Source: Kocuria palustris
GTDB lineage: Bacteria; Actinomycetota; Actinomycetes; Actinomycetales; Micrococcaceae
NCBI RefSeq assembly: GCF_007666205.1
Contig: NZ_VDOR01000002.1
Span: forward strand, 62,001-126,000
Direction of reading: 5' to 3'
DNA length: 64,000 nt
Shown: positions 34,546-43,379 of the stretch, piece by piece
How the letters are laid out: each line of letters starts with the position of its first letter
How positions within the stretch are numbered: the stretch's first letter is position 1
Made by a program: the position numbers and the translations under genes
Notes under the pieces: generated by a model
Told to the model about the DNA's origin: nothing
The model's input: the letters and a program-made list of their open reading frames with translations, nothing else
Database searches by the model: none

Positions 34546-37175
34546 GCGACCGGGCGCCCGTCGGACCGGGATCGCACGAGCGGATCCGGATCCGCGGCGC
34601 GAACCTGCACAACCTGCGCGGGGTCGACGTGGACATCCCCCGGGAGCGGCTCGTGGCGTTCACCGGCGTCTCCGGCTCCGGCAAGTCCTCGCTGGCCTTC
34701 GGCACGCTGCACGGCGAGGCGCAGCGCCGCTACCTGGAGTCGGTGGCCCCGTTCGCCCGCCGGCTGATCGCCGGAGCGGTCGATCCCCAGGTCCGCTCCG
34801 TGAGCGGGCTGCCGCCCACGGTCGCGCTGGGACAGCAGCGCGGCGGCGGGACGGCCCGGTCGTCGGTGGCGACCATCACCGCGCTGTCGAACACCGTCCG
34901 CCTGCTGTACTCGCGGGCCGGGGACCACCCCGAGGGCCTCGAGCTCGATGAGCACGGGCGGCTGGACTCCGACGCCTTCTCCCCCAACACCCCCGTCGGC
35001 ATGTGCCCGGCCTGCCACGGCCTCGGAGTGCAGCACGTGCCCACCGAGGCCTCCATGGTCCCCGACGACTCCCTGAGCATCGCCGAGGGCGCCATCGCCT
35101 CCTGGCCAGGGGCCTGGAACGGCAGGAACCTGCGCGACATCTGCCTCGAGCTGGGGATCGACATCGACGCCCCGTGGCGCGAGCTGCCCCGGCGGACCAG
35201 GGACTGGGTGCTGTTCACCGACGAGCACCCGGTCGTCACGGTCAAGCCCAAGCGCGGCGCGCATCAGGTCCAGCGGGAGTACCGGGGGACGTTCTCCTCG
35301 GCCCGCGCCCTGCTGCTGCGCACGCTCGCCGAGACCGGCAGCGCGAGCATGCGCGCCCGCGCCCTGCGGTTCGTCGAGACCCGGCCGTGCCCCGAGTGCG
35401 ACGGCCGCCGCCTGACCCGGGCCGCTCTGTCCGTGACGTGGGCGGGGGAGCCGATCGATCGCCTCCAGGCCCGGCCGCTCGACGAGCTGCTGCCCCTGCT
35501 CGAGCACCGGCGCGCGCTGCTCGCGCGGCAGGTCGATGGCGGTGCCGAGCTGAGCCCCCGGGAGGAGGCCGAGCACCTCCTGCTCGAGGACGCCTGCTCG
35601 ACCCTGCGCTCGGTCGTCGACCTGGGTCTCGGCCACCTGAGCCTGGACCGCAGCAGCCTGAGCATCTCCCCGGGGGAGATGCAGCGCCTGCGCCTGGCGG
35701 TGCAGCTGCGCTCGGGGCTCTTCGGCGTCGTCTACGTCCTGGACGAGCCGTCGGCGGGGCTGCGCCCCTCGGAGGCGCAGCAGCTGCTGGGCGTCCTGCG
35801 CCGGCTCGTGGCGGCGGGCAGCACCGTGTGCCTGGTCGAGCACGACATGGAGCTGGTGCGCCGCTGCGACTGGGTGGTCGACGTGGGCCCGGGGGCGGGC
35901 TCGCACGGCGGGGCGGTGCTGCACTCGGGGCCCGTCGACGAGCTCGAGCACGTCCCGGACTCGGTCACGGGCCGCTTCCTGCACGACTCGACCCCTCCCG
36001 AGCGGATCCGGGGGCGCGGACCCCGGACCCCGGCCGGCCGCCTCGCCCTGCACGGCGTGCGGCGCCACACGATCGACGGGCTCGACGTCGAGCTGCCCCT
36101 CGGCGCGCTCACCGCCGTCACCGGCGTCTCCGGGTCCGGCAAGTCGAGCCTGCTCGACGCCCTGGCCGAGGTCGTCTCCCGGCGCCTCCAGGGTGCGGGC
36201 GTCGTCGATCTCGACGACGGCGACGACCCGGACGAGCACGAGGACAGCGCGGCGGCCGAGGCCGGGGAGCCCGGCGCGGCATCGGCCGAGGGGCTCGAGG
36301 GCCTGCGCCGCCTGGTGCGCATCACCCAGAAGCCGATCGGACGCACGCCGCGCTCGAACCTGGCCACCTACACGGGGCTCTTCGACCACGTGAGGGCGCT
36401 GTTCGCCGCGACCGACGAGGCCCGGCGGCGGAGCTGGAGCGCCGGCCGGTTCTCCTTCAACACCACGCCGGGGCGGTGCGCGCACTGCCAGGGGCAGGGC
36501 CAGGTCGAGGTCGAGCTGGTCTTCCTGCCCGGCTCCTGGGCCGTGTGCCCCGTGTGCCGCGGGACCCGCTACGACGACGAGACGCTCTCCGTGCGCTGGG
36601 AGGGGCGCACGATCGCCGAGGTCCTCGACCTGACGGTCGATCAGGCGATCGAGGCCTTCGCGGAGCAGCCGCCGACCGCGGCCTCGGCGGAGCCGGCGGA
36701 TGCCGCCGCGTCGCCGCGGGACGATGCGCGGATTCCGCAGCGCTCGGTCGCCGAGCGCCGACGGGTCGCCTCGATCCGCCGCCCGCTCGAGGCCATGGCG
36801 GCCCTCGGGCTGGGCTATCTGCGGCTGGGGCAGCCCGCCACGGAGCTCTCGGGCGGCGAGGCCCAGCGGATCAAGCTGGCCTCCGAGCTGCACCGCACCG
36901 GGCGGGCGGAGACGCTGTACCTGCTGGACGAGCCCAGCACGGGGCTGCATCCCGCCGATGCGCAGCGGCTGCTGCGCGTGCTGCACGACCTGGCCGATGC
37001 CGGGGCGACCGTCGTGATCGCCGAGCACCGCCCGGCGGCGATCCGCACGGCCGATCACGTGATCGACATGGGCCCCGGCGCCGGAAGCCAGGGCGGGACC
37101 GTCGTGGCCGCTGGAGCGCCCGAGCAGGTGGCCGCCGATCCGGCCTCCGTGACAGGCCCCTGGCTGCGGGGCTGA
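34542..37175 (+). CDS. UvrA paralogue (excinuclease ATPase subunit-like)
   Basis: An 877-residue twin-ABC protein of the UvrA family, shorter than housekeeping UvrA (~950-980) and closer to the UvrA2/DrrC-type paralogues linked to damage or drug tolerance. Both Walker A loops read 'GVSGSGKSSL'. Zinc-finger cysteines are in 'CPACHGLG', 'CPECDGRR', 'CAHCQGQGQ' and 'CPVCRG'. The second signature 'ELSGGEAQRIKLA' is intact, but the first reads 'SISPGEMQRLRLA'. GTG start overlaps the manA stop (GTGA), so it is probably co-translated with manA despite unrelated function. Confidence 0.88.
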   Translation: MSDRAPVGPGSHERIRIRGANLHNLRGVDVDIPRERLVAFTGVSGSGKSSLAFGTLHGEAQRRYLESVAPFARRLIAGAVDPQVRSVSGLPPTVALGQQRGGGTARSSVATITALSNTVRLLYSRAGDHPEGLELDEHGRLDSDAFSPNTPVGMCPACHGLGVQHVPTEASMVPDDSLSIAEGAIASWPGAWNGRNLRDICLELGIDIDAPWRELPRRTRDWVLFTDEHPVVTVKPKRGAHQVQREYRGTFSSARALLLRTLAETGSASMRARALRFVETRPCPECDGRRLTRAALSVTWAGEPIDRLQARPLDELLPLLEHRRALLARQVDGGAELSPREEAEHLLLEDACSTLRSVVDLGLGHLSLDRSSLSISPGEMQRLRLAVQLRSGLFGVVYVLDEPSAGLRPSEAQQLLGVLRRLVAAGSTVCLVEHDMELVRRCDWVVDVGPGAGSHGGAVLHSGPVDELEHVPDSVTGRFLHDSTPPERIRGRGPRTPAGRLALHGVRRHTIDGLDVELPLGALTAVTGVSGSGKSSLLDALAEVVSRRLQGAGVVDLDDGDDPDEHEDSAAAEAGEPGAASAEGLEGLRRLVRITQKPIGRTPRSNLATYTGLFDHVRALFAATDEARRRSWSAGRFSFNTTPGRCAHCQGQGQVEVELVFLPGSWAVCPVCRGTRYDDETLSVRWEGRTIAEVLDLTVDQAIEAFAEQPPTAASAEPADAAASPRDDARIPQRSVAERRRVASIRRPLEAMAALGLGYLRLGQPATELSGGEAQRIKLASELHRTGRAETLYLLDEPSTGLHPADAQRLLRVLHDLADAGATVVIAEHRPAAIRTADHVIDMGPGAGSQGGTVVAAGAPEQVAADPASVTGPWLRG

Positions 37176-37231
37176 CGGCGGCCGTCGCACTCGCGCCGCG
37201 GCAGCGGCCGACCGCCTCGGCTCCGGATCCG

Positions 37232-37237
37232 TAGGAT
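37232..37237 (+). promoter_or_regulatory. Putative -10 box of the 37.3-kb lipoprotein gene
   Basis: TAGGAT fits TAnnnT and lies 88 bases before the ATG. No good -35 is visible. Confidence 0.3.
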
Positions 37238-37325
37238 GGGGCACCGACGCCCAGGCGGGCCCTGGCCCGCACCCCGCCCGATCTCCGAGCACACGCCCCG
37301 CGCTGCGCCGGCCGCAGGAGGATCC

Positions 37326-38576
37326 ATGACCGCCGCCGTCCCCCGTCCGAGGACGCGAGCGCGCCCGGTCGCGGCCCTGAGCTGCATCGGCGCCCTCGGG
37401 CTCCTGCTGAGCGGGTGCGGGCAGGCCGAGCCGGAGCCCGAGGTCCCCGAGATGGCGGAGCCGCCGAACCGGGAGCTCGAGGGTCCGCGGCTGGTGGCCG
37501 GAGCGCAGATGCCCGTCTGGGGCCTGAGCGCGGCCTGCGACGAGCCGCGCCCGCAGCCGGACGAGGACGGGCTGCGGGTGCCCGCGCCGGCGCCCGACGA
37601 GGAGCACGTCGTGTTCTTCGTGCCCCCGGTCGAGGCGACCCTGTGCGCGATGCCCGCAGTGGCCTCGGCATCGCTGGCCGGCTCCTACACCGAGGACGGC
37701 GGCCGCGAGGGGGAGGCGGACCTGGGCCTGGTCTTCGCACCGGGCGCGGCGGCCGAGCAGATGGAGGCCGCCTGGAGCACGGGTGCCGCGGAGGCGCAGG
37801 CCCAGCTGGACGGCACCGGGATCGCGCTCGCGGACTCCACCCTGTTGCTCGACGACGGCTCGCTGATCACGGGCCCCACGGCGGATCCGGCCGCGCCGGC
37901 GGCCCCGGCCGATCCCTCGACGCCCGGGGCCTCGATCCCGCAGGCGATCTCGCTGCTCACGCAGCTGCGGGCGGCCTCGCCCATCCCGGAGGAGGAGCCG
38001 GGCACCGAGGAGACCGCGGCAGGCGCCGAGCCGACGTCCTCGGCATCCGGGACCCCCGGGGCGGAGCCGGGGGAGCAGGTGACGGGGGAGCCGGCGCCGG
38101 AGGAGCAGGAGCCCGTTCCGCGCTGGCGGATCGAGACGGGGCGCGGCCTCGAGGTCACCGCGGTGTACACGGGCGACCTCTCCGCCGAGGGCGCCCTCGA
38201 GGAGATGGCCGGGGTCCTGAAGGACACCCAGGACGTGCGGGGGGAGGACGCCGGAGCCGCCCGCACGGATGCGGTGAGCGTGATCGACGGCCGCCTGCAG
38301 CTCACCGTCGAGGCCCCGCGGCTCGAGCTGCTGAGCGAGGACCTCGCCCAGGACCTCGATGCGCTGGGGCTGGTCCCCGATCTGGAGGCGACCGCGCGGC
38401 TCGGGACCGGAGAGGACGGCCGGCCCGTGCTGAGCGTGCGCTCCCACCGCCTGCCGGAGTACTCCCAGCCGCAGTACGAGCAGGCCGCCGAGGAGCTCGA
38501 GGTCAGTGCCGCGGAGGCCGGGGTGGTCCTGGACCACCGCCTCGACGGCGAGCCGCTGCCGCTCGAGGAGCAGTGA
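37326..38576 (+). CDS. Putative lipoprotein of unknown function
   Basis: A 416-residue secreted protein that I do not recognise. A basic N-terminus and hydrophobic stretch end in the lipobox LLSGC at about residue 34. The body is acidic, with a Pro/Ala/Glu/Thr-rich linker at about 175-255 between two more ordered parts. The C-terminal part (residues ~265-395) alternates 'GRGLEVTAVYTGDLSAEGALEEMAGVL' and 'GRLQLTVEAPRLELL', suggesting repeated alpha/beta units. AGGAGGA sits just before the ATG. Probably surface-attached. Confidence 0.75.
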   Translation: MTAAVPRPRTRARPVAALSCIGALGLLLSGCGQAEPEPEVPEMAEPPNRELEGPRLVAGAQMPVWGLSAACDEPRPQPDEDGLRVPAPAPDEEHVVFFVPPVEATLCAMPAVASASLAGSYTEDGGREGEADLGLVFAPGAAAEQMEAAWSTGAAEAQAQLDGTGIALADSTLLLDDGSLITGPTADPAAPAAPADPSTPGASIPQAISLLTQLRAASPIPEEEPGTEETAAGAEPTSSASGTPGAEPGEQVTGEPAPEEQEPVPRWRIETGRGLEVTAVYTGDLSAEGALEEMAGVLKDTQDVRGEDAGAARTDAVSVIDGRLQLTVEAPRLELLSEDLAQDLDALGLVPDLEATARLGTGEDGRPVLSVRSHRLPEYSQPQYEQAAEELEVSAAEAGVVLDHRLDGEPLPLEEQ

Positions 38577-38632
38577 CCGGGCTGGGCGCTCGCGTCCGCT
38601 GATCAAGGCCGCTCGAGGGACGCCGGACGGGC

Positions 38633-38836
38633 TCAGCGCGGCCCGGGGGCCGGGTGCCGCTCGGCGGCCTCCTGGCGGCGGCGCAGCCGCAGGGCCATGC
38701 CGAGCCCCGTCACGGCGACGGCCGTCATGAGGCCGCCCAGGATCATGAGCAGGGGATCGGAGATCACGGCCCCCACGACGACGACGATCAGGCCCAGGAC
38801 GACGAGTCCGAGCTGGAACGGGATCAGCATCTGCAT
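38633..38836 (-). CDS. Small two-helix membrane protein
   Basis: A 67-residue protein. Two hydrophobic helices are predicted at about 5-24 ('IPFQLGLVVLGLIVVVVGA') and 27-48, followed by a basic, Pro-rich tail. AAGGAG lies seven bases before the ATG, which supports a real start despite the small size. Function unknown. It is divergent from the DsbA-like lipoprotein gene. Confidence 0.65.
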   Translation of the reverse strand: MQMLIPFQLGLVVLGLIVVVVGAVISDPLLMILGGLMTAVAVTGLGMALRLRRRQEAAERHPAPGPR

Positions 38837-38939
38837 GGACGAGCTCCTTCGAGGGGCGGGCGCCGGTGCACCGGGTCGGACCGCACGGGCATCCCGCGGC
38901 GCGGCGGTCCAGGCTATCGCGGCCGTCCGAGCGCACCCG

Positions 38940-38945
38940 TAGTCT
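38940..38945 (+). promoter_or_regulatory. Putative -10 box of the DsbA-like gene
   Basis: TAGTCT fits TAnnnT and lies 56 bases before the ATG at 39002. Confidence 0.35.
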
Positions 38946-39001
38946 GGGGCGGTGATCGCACACCGCGCGGCGCGTCGACGCCGCCCGACCCCGGGAGCTC
39001 C

Positions 39002-39739
39002 ATGAACCCCTTCGCACCCGCACATCGGCGCGCGGCGGCCCTGCTGGCAGCCGGTGCGCTGCTGCTCACGGGCTGCCAGCAGTCGTCGGGAGAGCAGGAC
39101 GGCGAGAGCCCGTCGGACGGGCAGTCGCAGCCCAGCGCGGCCAGTGCCGAGCAGTCCGAGCACATCGACCAGGCCGTCGAGCAGGGGTATGCGCTGAACG
39201 CCGCGGGCGAGGATCTCCCCGTCGTCACGATGTACACGGACTACGAGTGCCCGGCCTGCGGGGCCTTCCACCCGGCCGTCGAGGAGGCGGCCGATCAGCT
39301 CGACGGCGAGGTCACGGTCCGCGTCAAGAACTTCCCGCTGCCCATGCACGACGGCGCCCGTCCGGCGGCCCTGGCCGTCGAGGCCGCCGCCATGCAGGAC
39401 GCCGGCGGCGAGTACGCGGATCGCGTGTACGGCGACGTCGAGCAGTGGTCGGAGCTGCCGGACGGCGAGCTCCAGGACCGCTTCGTCGAGCTCGCGGGTG
39501 AGCAGGGGCTGGACCAGGAGCGGTTCCGCGAGGACATGGGATCGGAGGCGGCCCGGCAGATCGTCGGCGAGCACGAGGCGCAGGCCGAGCAGCTCGAGCT
39601 GCAGGGCACCCCCAGCTTCGTGGCCGACGGGCGGGTCATCGATCTCGGCGACGTCCGGGGCCCCGAGGACCTCGTGGACGCCTTCCGGGAGGCGGCCGAG
39701 GGCGCCGGCGGCGCGCCGCAGGAGGGGACCGCCGTATGA
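39002..39739 (+). CDS. DsbA-family thiol-disulfide lipoprotein
   Basis: A 245-residue exported thioredoxin-fold protein. The signal ends in lipobox LLTGC at about residue 25, followed by a Ser/Gln/Glu-rich linker. The active site is C-P-A-C in '[14 protein letters not shown]' and the cis-Pro is in '[11 protein letters not shown]'. This matches the DsbA/BdbD-like thioredoxin_4 family that oxidises or isomerises cysteines in exported proteins. No DsbB or VKOR partner lies beside it. GGAG precedes the ATG. Confidence 0.9.
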   Translation: MNPFAPAHRRAAALLAAGALLLTGCQQSSGEQDGESPSDGQSQPSAASAEQSEHIDQAVEQGYALNAAGEDLPVVTMYTDYECPACGAFHPAVEEAADQLDGEVTVRVKNFPLPMHDGARPAALAVEAAAMQDAGGEYADRVYGDVEQWSELPDGELQDRFVELAGEQGLDQERFREDMGSEAARQIVGEHEAQAEQLELQGTPSFVADGRVIDLGDVRGPEDLVDAFREAAEGAGGAPQEGTAV

Positions 39740-39867
39740 GGCCCGGCGCACCCCGGACCTCGCGCCCCGGCCGGACCGCACGCCGCGGGCAGAGGCGGCG
39801 GGGACGGCGCGGCCGCGCCCCGGAGACGACGAGCCGACGGACAGCACCTTCGGAGAAGGAGACGAGA

Positions 39868-40152
39868 TTGGACACGAGCGAGCAGCTGCGGGCCACCGCG
39901 ATCGTGCACGGCACGGTGCAGGGGGTGGGATTCCGCTACTGGACCTGGAAGCAGGCGGAGAAGCTGGGGCTCGTCGGCTCCGCGCAGAACCTCGACGACG
40001 GGTCCGTGCGGGTCGTCGCCGAGGGCCCGCGCTGGGCCGTGCGGGATCTGCTCCAGCAGATCCAGGGCACCGACGCCCCGGGCGCGGTGCTCCGGGTGGA
40101 CGCGCACTACGAGGACGCCGTCGGCGATCTGCGCGGGTTCACCACGTCCTGA
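39868..40152 (+). CDS. acyP: Acylphosphatase
   Basis: A 94-residue acylphosphatase that hydrolyses carboxyl-phosphate bonds. The signature '[20 protein letters not shown]' holds the catalytic Arg, and the catalytic Asn lies in '[14 protein letters not shown]'. The TTG at 39868 is chosen because AAGGAG is about seven bases upstream and the resulting length matches the family (90-100). Stop lies four bases from the convergent neighbour's stop. Confidence 0.93.
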   Translation: MDTSEQLRATAIVHGTVQGVGFRYWTWKQAEKLGLVGSAQNLDDGSVRVVAEGPRWAVRDLLQQIQGTDAPGAVLRVDAHYEDAVGDLRGFTTS

Positions 40153-40156
40153 GCCG

Positions 40157-40984
40157 TCACCGCCCCCGGTCCCCCTCGCGCAGCCAGTCCTCGAGCCCCA
40201 TGCGGTCGAGGACCGCGGCCGGATGCGGCCCGGCTGCGCGCAGGGCCTCCAGATGCCCGCGGGGCAGGGGGGTCGGCGATCCGAGCAGGATCAGATTGCC
40301 GGCGCGGCCCCGGTCCAGCATCGTGGCGTCGGCCAGGCACCACAGATCCGCGAAGGCCGGGGCGTCGTGCTCGTCGCAGGCGGCGAGCACGCGCTCGGCC
40401 TGCTCGGCGAAGAAACCGAGACCCGGGTCGTCGCCCACATTGACGGCCAGTGCTCCGTCCGGGGCGAGCAGCGCCGCGATCTCCTCGTAGAACGACCGTT
40501 CGCGCAGATGCGGCGGCGCGTCGTCGCCGGCGAAGACGTCGAGCACCACGAGCTCGAACGGCGGCGCTCCCTCGGCGCGCAGGGCCGCGAGCTGCTCGCG
40601 GGCGTCGCCGATCAGCAGCCGGGGCTCATCGGGGCCGGGCCAGGGGAGGTGCTCGAGCACGAAGCCCGGCAGCTCGCGGGCCAGCTCGACGATCGTCTGC
40701 TGCGAGCCCGGCCGCGTCGCGCGCAGGTAGCGCGGGAGGGTCATGGCCCCGCCGCCCAGGTGCAGCGCGCGCACGGGCCGGCCCGCCGGGCGCAGCACGT
40801 CGGCCGCCCGGGCGATCCGGGCCAGGTACTCGTAGAAGACCCGGCTCGGGTCCGCGAGGTCGACGTGGGACTGCTCGGCGCCGCCGATGCTGAGGATCCA
40901 CCCCCGGGTGAGCTCGTCCCAGGCGATCTCAGCGCCGGCGTCGAGGGCGGGCAGGAAGCGGGTGCGCGATGCGGCGTGCGGCAT
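40157..40984 (-). CDS. Spermidine-synthase-like methyltransferase-fold protein
   Basis: A 275-residue Rossmann-fold protein of the spermidine synthase superfamily. Motif I reads 'ALHLGGGAMTLPRYL', differing from the GGGDG of true spermidine synthases, and 'ELVVLDVFAGDDAPPHL' is the acidic motif near the active site. Actinobacterial homologues of this short type lack a demonstrated aminopropyltransferase activity, so the polyamine role is doubtful. Start codon is uncertain; no clear Shine-Dalgarno. Confidence 0.82.
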   Translation of the reverse strand: MPHAASRTRFLPALDAGAEIAWDELTRGWILSIGGAEQSHVDLADPSRVFYEYLARIARAADVLRPAGRPVRALHLGGGAMTLPRYLRATRPGSQQTIVELARELPGFVLEHLPWPGPDEPRLLIGDAREQLAALRAEGAPPFELVVLDVFAGDDAPPHLRERSFYEEIAALLAPDGALAVNVGDDPGLGFFAEQAERVLAACDEHDAPAFADLWCLADATMLDRGRAGNLILLGSPTPLPRGHLEALRAAGPHPAAVLDRMGLEDWLREGDRGR

Positions 40985-41133
40985 GGGCAGGATCGTCTCA
41001 CCGATCCGGGGCCGGTGCGGGGCGATCTGCTCGTGCGATGAGCTCCCGCGATCCCGGAGCCGCGCCAGGTCGCGCCGGTCTTTTCCCAGACTCCGTGCAG
41101 TGATCGGACAGACAGGGGGCTGATCGCCTTCGG

Positions 41134-41139
41134 TAGGCT
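41134..41139 (+). promoter_or_regulatory. Putative -10 box of the EcsC-like gene
   Basis: TAGGCT fits TAnnnT, 45 bases before the GTG at 41184. No convincing -35 box. Confidence 0.35.
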
Positions 41140-41183
41140 GTCCGTCGAAGTTCCGAGGACACCCACCCCCACGAGGAGACACC

Positions 41184-42020
41184 GTGGCGTTCAATCCCCT
41201 GAAGCACGCATTCGACGACGACGGCAAGCCGACCCCGGCTCTCAACAGCTTCCTCGACAACGCGCTCAAGGTGCAGCGGCCCGTCGTGCTGCACTGGGTC
41301 AAGAAGATGCGAGCCGAGCATCCCGACGAGACCCCCGACCAGATCGCCAAGCGGCTCGAGCGCATGTACATCCGCGCGAACACCGCCACCGGCGGCGTGG
41401 CCGGCGGGGCCGCCATGATCCCGGGCATCGGCACGCTCGCCTCCCTGGGAGTCTCGACCGTCTCCGTGGGCGGCTACCTGGAGATGACGGCTCTCTACGC
41501 CCAGGCCATCGCGGAGCTGCACGGCGTGCAGACGGAGGACCCCGAGCGGACCCGGGCCATGGTCATGGCGCTGATGCTGGGAGAGGACGGCGGCGACCTG
41601 ATGAAGCAGGTCCTGGCCACCGGCTCCAAGTCCCGCGGCCTCACCAACCGGTGGGGTCTGGCCATGGGGAAGGGCGCCGACGACTCCGGGCGCCTGGACG
41701 TCGGCAAGAAGCTGCGGAACATGTTCGTCCGCCGCTTCATCCGCAAGCAGGGCACCGCCGCCCTGGGCCGTGCGCTGCCCTTCGGCATCGGCGCCGTGGT
41801 CGGCGGCGGCGCCAACCTGGCGATGTCGCGCAGCGTCGTGCAGAACACCCATGAGGCCTTCGGGCAGCTGCCGGCGAGCTTCCCGCCCGAGCTGGCGGAG
41901 GTCGACCGCGCCCCCAAGCTCTCGAAGGACGCCCGCGACCACTCGAAGAAGAGGAAGAAGGGCTCCGGGGACGAGGCGCCGGCGGAGATCGCCTCCGACG
42001 GCAAGGGCTCCGACTCCTGA
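41184..42020 (+). CDS. EcsC-like membrane-associated protein
   Basis: A 278-residue protein with hydrophobic Gly/Ala-rich segments at about 70-100 ('TGGVAGGAAMIPGIGTLASLG') and 190-215, resembling the EcsC/DUF697-like group. The last ~45 residues are a Lys/Asp/Ser-rich hydrophilic tail. GAGGAG precedes the GTG start. Function unknown; membrane association is inferred from hydropathy. Confidence 0.6.
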   Translation: MAFNPLKHAFDDDGKPTPALNSFLDNALKVQRPVVLHWVKKMRAEHPDETPDQIAKRLERMYIRANTATGGVAGGAAMIPGIGTLASLGVSTVSVGGYLEMTALYAQAIAELHGVQTEDPERTRAMVMALMLGEDGGDLMKQVLATGSKSRGLTNRWGLAMGKGADDSGRLDVGKKLRNMFVRRFIRKQGTAALGRALPFGIGAVVGGGANLAMSRSVVQNTHEAFGQLPASFPPELAEVDRAPKLSKDARDHSKKRKKGSGDEAPAEIASDGKGSDS

Positions 42021-42229
42021 GCTGAGCGAGCCGCTCCCGCGGCGCCGGCCGGCGCGGCAGACCCCGACGCAGACCCCGCGGGGCCTGAGGAAGGGGTTCA
42101 CCGCGCCGGCCGGTCGCGTTCCCCGGGCGTTCACGGCCCGCTCCTACCGTCGGAAGCACTCGTGCTGCGCGCCGCCCGCCTCCCGGGCCGCGTCGCGGCT
42201 GCCGGAGACCGACCCGTCGGAGGCCGTGC

Positions 42230-43132
42230 TTGCGTCCCAGGATCATCGCCCACCGCGGCTCGAGCCGCGCGTTCCCCGAGCACACCCGAGCCGCCTACGT
42301 CCAGGCGCTGCTCGACGGGGCCGACGGCGTCGAGTGCGATGTCCACCTGAGCGCGGACGGCCACCTGGTGCTGCACCACGACGCCCAGCTGGGGCGCACG
42401 AGCACCGGGCGGGGCCCCGTGGGCGCCCACACCCTCGCGCAGCTGCGGCGGCTCGACTTCGTGAGCTGGAAGGGCGTCGAGATCCCGACGACCCACGGCG
42501 GCCCGGACGAGCAGCTGCTGACCCTGCCCGAGCTGCTCGAGCTGCTGCGCGGATGCGGGCGGCGGATCGGGCTGGCCATCGAGACCAAGCACCCGTCGCG
42601 GCAGGGGCATCGCCTCGAGGAGGCGGTGCTCACCGTCCTGATGAGGGCCGGCTGGGACCCGGAGTCCGGCAGGCTCGGGAACCTCCAGATCTCGATCATG
42701 AGCTTCCACCCGGATGCCGTGCGCTACGTCCTGCAGACCGTCGCGGCGCGGCACGTCTGCCAGCTCATCGAGGACGCGACCCCCGAATCCGTCGGGGCGG
42801 CCCTGATGGTCCCGCGCACGACGGCGCGGCTGCTCCACGCGAGCATGCGCTGGGTCGTGCCGCCCGCCGAGCCCGTCATCAGCCGTGGCCTGTGCGAGCT
42901 CGCCGGTCCCGGGATCCGCTTCGTGCGCGATCATCCCGGCCTGGTGCGCACCTGGCTGGCCCAGGGCTCGATCCTGCGGGTGTGGACGGTCGACAGCCGG
43001 GCGGATCTGGAGCTGTGCCTCGCGCTGGGGGTCCAGCAGATCACCACGAACCGCCCGGCGCAGCTGCCCGAGTGGATGGGCGCCCCCGGTGCGACGAGGG
43101 CCGTCGCCGCATCCGGCCCGGCTCTCGGGTGA
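42230..43132 (+). CDS. Glycerophosphodiester phosphodiesterase
   Basis: A 300-residue GDPD TIM-barrel enzyme, cytoplasmic by its lack of a signal peptide, that releases glycerol-3-phosphate from lipid deacylation products. The catalytic motif is 'IIAHRGSSRAFPEHT', followed by 'GVECDVHLSADGHLVLHHD' with the metal Glu, Asp and His. 'RVWTVDSRADLELCL' near the C-terminus is also conserved. The start is TTG at 42230, supported by GGAGG six bases upstream. TACCGT at 42145-42150 may be its -10. Confidence 0.92.
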   Translation: MRPRIIAHRGSSRAFPEHTRAAYVQALLDGADGVECDVHLSADGHLVLHHDAQLGRTSTGRGPVGAHTLAQLRRLDFVSWKGVEIPTTHGGPDEQLLTLPELLELLRGCGRRIGLAIETKHPSRQGHRLEEAVLTVLMRAGWDPESGRLGNLQISIMSFHPDAVRYVLQTVAARHVCQLIEDATPESVGAALMVPRTTARLLHASMRWVVPPAEPVISRGLCELAGPGIRFVRDHPGLVRTWLAQGSILRVWTVDSRADLELCLALGVQQITTNRPAQLPEWMGAPGATRAVAASGPALG

Positions 43133-43236
43133 GCTCGCCGCACCCCACCCGACCGTGAGGGGCGGATTATGCATGAAACGCCATCGTTCCAGGCCGGGTA
43201 GCCGGAAGTTTTTCGCACCAGGGCCTTGTGCCGCGA

Positions 43237-43250
43237 TTACCGACTGGTAA
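43237..43250. promoter_or_regulatory. TTACC-N4-GGTAA dyad (copy 2), overlapping a promoter
   Basis: TTACCGACTGGTAA repeats the arms of the dyad at 20433-20446. It overlaps TAACGT (43248-43253), a candidate -10, with TTGTGC (43226-43231) 16 bases upstream. Binding here would block the promoter of the unknown gene at 43380. The remaining 247-base gap is AT-rich for this genome and otherwise featureless. Confidence 0.5.
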
Positions 43251-43379
43251 CGTTTCAGCTGTGCCGATGGCCCCCCAGCCTCCCCTCCTCGGCATCGTGC
43301 GCCGGCGTCGATCCGCACCGGCCCTCATCCGGTCCGGGCGCTCCGTCCCGCCCCACCCCCCCCCTCACGAGGTCCCGTC

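Noticed and set aside
43360-43372. C-rich homopolymer run before the 43380 gene as a frameshift or sequencing error
   Set aside because: It lies in noncoding DNA upstream of the ribosome-binding site, so it breaks no gene.
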